From an uncultured Eubacteriales bacterium (GTDB lineage: Bacteria; Bacillota; Clostridia; Saccharofermentanales; Saccharofermentanaceae), in NCBI GenBank assembly GCA_900314745.1, contig OMWK01000003.1, forward strand, positions 203,864 through 267,863: DNA of 64,000 nucleotides, written 5' to 3'. Positions 59,798 through 64,000 of this stretch are shown in pieces. A model generated the notes under the pieces. It searched no databases and was not told where the DNA came from. It saw only the letters and a program-made list of their open reading frames with translations. The position numbers were made by a program, and so were the translations under genes. Position 1 is the stretch's first letter. The number at the start of each line of letters is the position of its first letter.

Positions 59798-62742
59798 CCG
59801 TTTACTATATATTCGTAAATATCATTTCTTACCGGCGTATCCAAGCGCCATTCTATCTCTACTGCGGTTGAAGATGTGTTAGGCATAATAAACTCCTTTG
59901 TTTTACCAGTAGCCACCATTCTTCCAAGATAATAGAATTCCTTGGATATCTTATCATCTTTATTCTTTCGGACAAAAAGCTCTACATCAATGCCTTTATC
60001 TTTCGCATAAAGGAAATTCTGAACGTCATCAGATTTAATAGTTCTATTACTTTTAGAAATAGCTATCAATCTGTCATTAGAGACAAAGTGGTCCTCATAC
60101 TTTACTGTATCCTGAATATCTTCTGCTTTATCGTAATTTATGAAAACTGGGAATGTTTTTGTCTTCTTATCATACTTATAACCACCGATATTGAGTGGTA
60201 CTTCATTATGTTCCCATGCCAGCAACCTGCAAACATCTTCATATGTATACTTCTGATAAAGAACAAAATCTGTATCCTGATAACGGAAACTATAATCTCG
60301 CTTATATCGATACTTAGCGAATTCTACAAGCTCTAGTAATATCTGTCTGAATGAATCATCATCTAACATTTTCATTAAACTAGAAGAAACAGAATAATCA
60401 TTTCCACTGTGTTCAATGAATATACATTCTTTAAATGATTCCTTTCCTGAGCCCGACGGGAATTCGTTCGTCATAACATTAATGACATTATCATAAGTAT
60501 TTTTACTTAATTCTATTGCATAGTCACATTGCAGTCTGGCGCGAAGCTTCCTCATTAATTCTTTTTTCTCACTTAGCAACAAAGACAGCAGTTCGATCTC
60601 ATGTATTCTTTTCCCGTTAGCGATTTTGCAGGAAACAAACTTTACTATTTTTTCTTGTGTCGGTGTGAGACGAATCTTGTATTCCGGTTCGTACTTAACT
60701 AGAAATTTATAATATGAACCAAGAGAAGCATTATCAAATATACGAAGTACATCCATCTCGCCATATCTGTCAAAATCCAGAAGCGACGGTATCTTTCCAA
60801 GTTTATCCTTTAGATTCTTATAGTTTTGCTTGATTAGTTTTATATCACTAAAATTCGCAATATCTATGGCGGAGAAGATTCTCTTTTTGGAGATTTCATC
60901 AAAGTGAATCGTTGACGATCCCGGAATAACGCGATTGCCTTCCATCAAGTATCTTCTGACATTGTCTTTATTATAACTTCTATCACCTGACAGCGCGATT
61001 GGAATGAGAAAGTTATTCTTATAGTTTGCTATGCAGTCGATAATTACCGTGTATTCTTTTCCAATTCTCTTACGGAGGCCGCGTCCAAGCTGCTGAACAA
61101 AAACAATTGCACTCTCCGTCGGTCTGAGCATAATAATCTGATTGATTTCAGGAATGTCTACACCTTCGTTAAATATGTTTACGGTTAAGATGTAATCCAG
61201 ATTATCTACACGCCTATCATCAGCTAATCTCTCGATTGCTTCTTCTCGTTCTTCGGGAGTGTCTTCGCCAGATAATGCCAAAGTTCTAAAGCCACGTTCA
61301 TTAAATTTCATGGACAATTCTTTTGCTTCTTTAACTGAGGAGCAGAAGATCAAACCTCTTACTCTCTTACCTGAATATCCATAGTAATTAGCTTGCTCGA
61401 TTACATAATCCACACGCTGATCACTGACTAGATATCTGAAATTACGAAGTCCTGTTTCCTCATCTATAGATTCTCCGTCGACTTCCAGATCAGAAATACC
61501 AAAATAATGGAATGGACATAACAGGTCTTCTTCCATCGCTTGCTGCAACCTGATCTCATAAGCGATATTATAGTCGAACAGTTCGAAAACATTGAACTTA
61601 TCTGTTCTTTCCGGCGTAGCAGTCATACCCAACAAGAATCTAGGATGGAAGTAATCAATAATCTTCTGATAACTCCCTGCAGTACTGTGATGAGCTTCAT
61701 CTAACGTTATTACTTCGAACTCTTCTCTGGAGAAACGTTCATATACTTCCGGCTTGCTGATCATGTTCACCATCGCGAATACAAAATCAGCCTGTGCAAT
61801 TTCTTCATAGTCTTTATCATCACCGGTAAGCATCGCCATCTTAATATTGGTTCCGAAAACCTTTTTATATGATTCACGAGCTTGCCTTAAGATCTCTTTA
61901 CGATGAACCACAAAGAGGACTTTGCCTGAAGGATTAATGGCATCCCTAATACCAAATGCTGATGCGTATGTTTTTCCGGTACCGGTTGCAGAAATTAGAA
62001 GTGCTTTATCTGCGCCTTCTTCAATAAGTTCTTTAAGACGGTTTATAAAACCCACCTGCATTGTATTAGGTTCAAGTCTGGCTACATCAAGTGGAACAAC
62101 CTGTTCCTGTGCTGCAACTTCGCGCTGCTTAGCAATTACTTCATACTTGGTCTTGTAGTCTTCATAGAATAGGTCAAATGCAAGACTGTTCTTGCTATTC
62201 CAAAGTGACTCAAACTCATTCAATATTTCATATGCCATTTCACCATTCTCAGTAGATACAATTCTTGTATTCCACTCATGATTAACGGTTAATGCACTTA
62301 ACGTCATATTAGCGCTGCCAACAATGATCTTATAAAACTCTTTATCCTTAAAGAGGTAGCCTTTGGTGTGGAAACCGGGACCGTTTTGGACCCGATACAT
62401 TCTTAATTCAATATTTGAGAACTGAGAAAGTTTCTTAAGTGCCTCTGGCTCACTGAACATAAGATAATCAGTGGTCAGAATCCTGCCATTAACACCTTTT
62501 TTCTCCAATTCCCTCAATGTTTGCAGGAGAGGTGTTATACCACCTTTTGTAATAAAAGCAACGCTTATGGAAAACTCATCGCATGAAGAAAGTTCATCAT
62601 CTATAACCGATAGTATCTTCTGGCCTTCGAGATGGTTATTGGACAAAAATCTTGGCTTCAAAGCAAGATTGGAGTCCGTCATTCTATCAACAAATGCCGT
62701 CTCAAGTGATTCTCTAAGTTCAAGTAAGTCATCGTTTATCAT
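59794..62742 (-). CDS. PLD-nuclease/SF2-helicase/DUF3427 protein
   Basis: A 982-residue protein. Residues about 40-200 are a phospholipase D-like nuclease (FHTKGYLFKDKEFYKIIVGS, i.e. HxK...GSANM). A superfamily 2 helicase follows: Walker A SATGTGKTYAS, DEAH box ITLDEAHHST, motif III GMTATPERTD and motif VI QQLGRGLRKRIGKEYT. The last about 350 residues match DUF3427 (FYYLGRMVATGKTKEF near the end). The family is proposed to cut or repair damaged or foreign DNA. The ribosome site is weak. It heads a four-gene operon with Nudix, methyltransferase and HNH genes. Confidence 0.9.
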   Translation of the reverse strand: MINDDLLELRESLETAFVDRMTDSNLALKPRFLSNNHLEGQKILSVIDDELSSCDEFSISVAFITKGGITPLLQTLRELEKKGVNGRILTTDYLMFSEPEALKKLSQFSNIELRMYRVQNGPGFHTKGYLFKDKEFYKIIVGSANMTLSALTVNHEWNTRIVSTENGEMAYEILNEFESLWNSKNSLAFDLFYEDYKTKYEVIAKQREVAAQEQVVPLDVARLEPNTMQVGFINRLKELIEEGADKALLISATGTGKTYASAFGIRDAINPSGKVLFVVHRKEILRQARESYKKVFGTNIKMAMLTGDDKDYEEIAQADFVFAMVNMISKPEVYERFSREEFEVITLDEAHHSTAGSYQKIIDYFHPRFLLGMTATPERTDKFNVFELFDYNIAYEIRLQQAMEEDLLCPFHYFGISDLEVDGESIDEETGLRNFRYLVSDQRVDYVIEQANYYGYSGKRVRGLIFCSSVKEAKELSMKFNERGFRTLALSGEDTPEEREEAIERLADDRRVDNLDYILTVNIFNEGVDIPEINQIIMLRPTESAIVFVQQLGRGLRKRIGKEYTVIIDCIANYKNNFLIPIALSGDRSYNKDNVRRYLMEGNRVIPGSSTIHFDEISKKRIFSAIDIANFSDIKLIKQNYKNLKDKLGKIPSLLDFDRYGEMDVLRIFDNASLGSYYKFLVKYEPEYKIRLTPTQEKIVKFVSCKIANGKRIHEIELLSLLLSEKKELMRKLRARLQCDYAIELSKNTYDNVINVMTNEFPSGSGKESFKECIFIEHSGNDYSVSSSLMKMLDDDSFRQILLELVEFAKYRYKRDYSFRYQDTDFVLYQKYTYEDVCRLLAWEHNEVPLNIGGYKYDKKTKTFPVFINYDKAEDIQDTVKYEDHFVSNDRLIAISKSNRTIKSDDVQNFLYAKDKGIDVELFVRKNKDDKISKEFYYLGRMVATGKTKEFIMPNTSSTAVEIEWRLDTPVRNDIYEYIVNG

Positions 62743-62923
62743 ACTAATAGTATCTTATTCTATTTCTATCGAGCATTCTAAAAAGCTCAACTTCATACAA
62801 GCATTTTATCACACATGACAGATACTATTTTTTTGTCAACTCTGCGAATCGCAGTATCGCACAATAGATAACTCCTCACCTTCATCCTATCCTTGACTCA
62901 AAATCGACAAGGAGGAAACCATT

Positions 62924-63850
62924 TTGAGGACACGACCTAAGATTGATCTTGGACTGCAGGCGTTCGATGATCTGTTCAAGGATGACCAAGAACTGAAAGA
63001 AAGCAGACTTCCCAAGATATACGACATTCCCATCGAGCTTATAGATGACTTCCCTGATCATCCCTTCAAAGTCAATATGGACGAAGATATGGAGCAGCTT
63101 GTCATAAGCATAAAAGAACGTGGCCTCATTACTCCGGTTACTCTGATACCTAAGGGAGACGGCAGATATGAAATGGTCTCAGGACACAGACGTAAGAAAG
63201 CATGCGAACTTGCAGGTCTTACCATGATCAAAGCTGATATCAAGGAGATAACCCACGATGAGGCAATCATCCTAATGGTAGAATCCAATCTCCAGAGAAC
63301 AACAATTCTTCCTAGTGAGAAGGCCTTCTCCTATAAAATGCGTCTTGAAGCATTAAAAAGACAAGGAAAGCGGACTGACTTAACTTCCAACCCATCGGGT
63401 GGGAAGTCAGGAGAAACTGCTAAAGCTATAGGTAAGGATTCAAATGACAGTGCAACCCAAGTCAGGCGCTACATCCGCCTAACCGAATTAATTCCCGAAT
63501 TACTGGATATGGTCGACGAAGGAAAAATCGCTCTCCGACCTGCAGTTGAGATATCCTACCTTAGTAAAGAAGAGCAAACGATTCTATACAACCTGATGTG
63601 GAATCTAGACTGTACCCCATCACATGCCCAGACAATACGCATACGGGACTTATCTGCCAAGGGAATCCTCAACGAGAACCTTATGAAGAAAATAATGCTC
63701 GAAGAGAAACCAAACCAGAAAGAGAAGATTCATATCAGGTACGACCAGATTCGGGAATACATTCCCCGTAACATTTCATTCGAGAAGACGACAGACTATA
63801 TAAAAAAGGCTCTGAAGTTCTATAAAGATGCTAATTCCCCAAGACAATAA
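62924..63850 (+). CDS. ParB-family partition/nuclease-like protein (plasmid/ICE type)
   Basis: A protein of 308 residues with an N-terminal ParB domain: VISIKERGLITPVTLIP, YEMVSGHRRKKACELAG (the GxRR-type CTP-binding box) and IMVESNLQRTTILPSEKA, then a helix-turn-helix linker with TQVRRYIRLTELIPELL. No ParA gene is present. Such solitary ParBs occur on integrative elements and plasmids. TTG at 62924 is the start, 8 nt after CAAGGAGG. It faces away from the helicase operon and a terminator follows. Confidence 0.88.
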   Translation: MRTRPKIDLGLQAFDDLFKDDQELKESRLPKIYDIPIELIDDFPDHPFKVNMDEDMEQLVISIKERGLITPVTLIPKGDGRYEMVSGHRRKKACELAGLTMIKADIKEITHDEAIILMVESNLQRTTILPSEKAFSYKMRLEALKRQGKRTDLTSNPSGGKSGETAKAIGKDSNDSATQVRRYIRLTELIPELLDMVDEGKIALRPAVEISYLSKEEQTILYNLMWNLDCTPSHAQTIRIRDLSAKGILNENLMKKIMLEEKPNQKEKIHIRYDQIREYIPRNISFEKTTDYIKKALKFYKDANSPRQ

Positions 63851-63866
63851 CCTCTCATCAAAAAGA

Positions 63867-63900
63867 AAATGTGCGAGCAAATCGCACATTTACTTTTTTT
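63867..63900 (+). terminator. Terminator of the parB-like gene
   Basis: Arms AAATGTGCGA (63867-63876) and TCGCACATTT (63882-63891) form a perfect 10-bp stem, followed by ACTTTTTTT. Confidence 0.9.
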
Positions 63901-63906
63901 GATAAT

Positions 63907-63928
63907 TTGGTACAGTATTGGTACAGTA
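63907..63928. repeat. Tandem 11-bp direct repeat at the right edge
   Basis: TTGGTACAGTA occurs twice without a gap (63907-63917, 63918-63928). ATTTCGAGTCC follows shortly after and looks like part of a tRNA T-arm or attachment site, but no tRNA can be folded within the visible bases. Confidence 0.6.
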
Positions 63929-64000
63929 AACGACTATTTCGAGTCCGTAAACCCCTGATTTTATTGAGTTTTTTCAGTTGATGTTCTTGAGCGTCGGGAA

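Noticed and set aside
1..64000. CRISPR arrays, rRNA or tRNA genes, insertion sequence transposases
   Set aside because: No regularly spaced direct repeats, no rRNA-like stretch, no foldable tRNA and no transposase-like protein were seen on either strand.

Overview
The window looks like a chromosomal segment of a gut- or rumen-type Clostridia (Firmicutes). The support is AGGAGG-type ribosome sites, several TTG/GTG starts, short lipoprotein signal peptides, a Gram-positive style RND pump, PrsW, and c-di-GMP genes. Genus cannot be fixed from the sequence alone. Genes are dense, with many 4-8 nt overlaps.

Bases 1-34.6 kb read as core genome with moderately GC-rich codon use. In order: the end of an EAL phosphodiesterase; a very large RND pump with a long coiled-coil insert; PrsW with zinc ribbons; an acyl-CoA synthetase; a mannoside operon (fructokinase, GH2 beta-mannosidase, AGE-family mannose isomerase) that would convert mannosides to fructose-6-phosphate inside the cell; metE-metF with a divergent LysR regulator; a GGDEF protein followed by a solute-binding lipoprotein; a MATE protein with an extra GHKL-like C-terminal domain; a GT2 synthase; a PARG-like protein; a double-glycine leader peptide; a Nudix/ATC-hydrolase pair; and a heterodimeric ABC exporter under a TetR regulator with recognisable operators.

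Bases 34.6-42 kb are transitional. They hold an AT-rich membrane glycosyltransferase, a paired short chromate transporter with a NifX-like metal-binding protein, lipoproteins, an MBL-fold hydrolase, and the first signs of decay: a RhuM remnant lying between two copies of a 32-bp repeat.

Bases 42-64 kb form an AT-richer defence and mobile-element island. It holds an ORF6N-PLD protein, fragments of a decayed multi-gene helicase/methylase system (DISARM-like in layout), an AAA ATPase whose promoter is bracketed by a 19-bp inverted repeat, a complete AbiE toxin-antitoxin pair, an RNA ligase operon facing an XRE regulator across paired operators, an AlbA/Schlafen-type regulator whose promoter repeats recur inside its own gene, a zinc-ribbon protein with a HEPN-like RHxxxH motif beside two tiny genes and a structured leader, and a tight operon of PLD-helicase-DUF3427, Nudix hydrolase, methyltransferase and HNH nuclease. 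A plasmid/ICE-type ParB lies at the right edge, so the island probably continues beyond the window.

The strongest candidates for an undescribed system are the RNA ligase/249-residue-class partner/XRE unit (52 kb) and the PLD-helicase/Nudix/MTase/HNH operon (58-63 kb).
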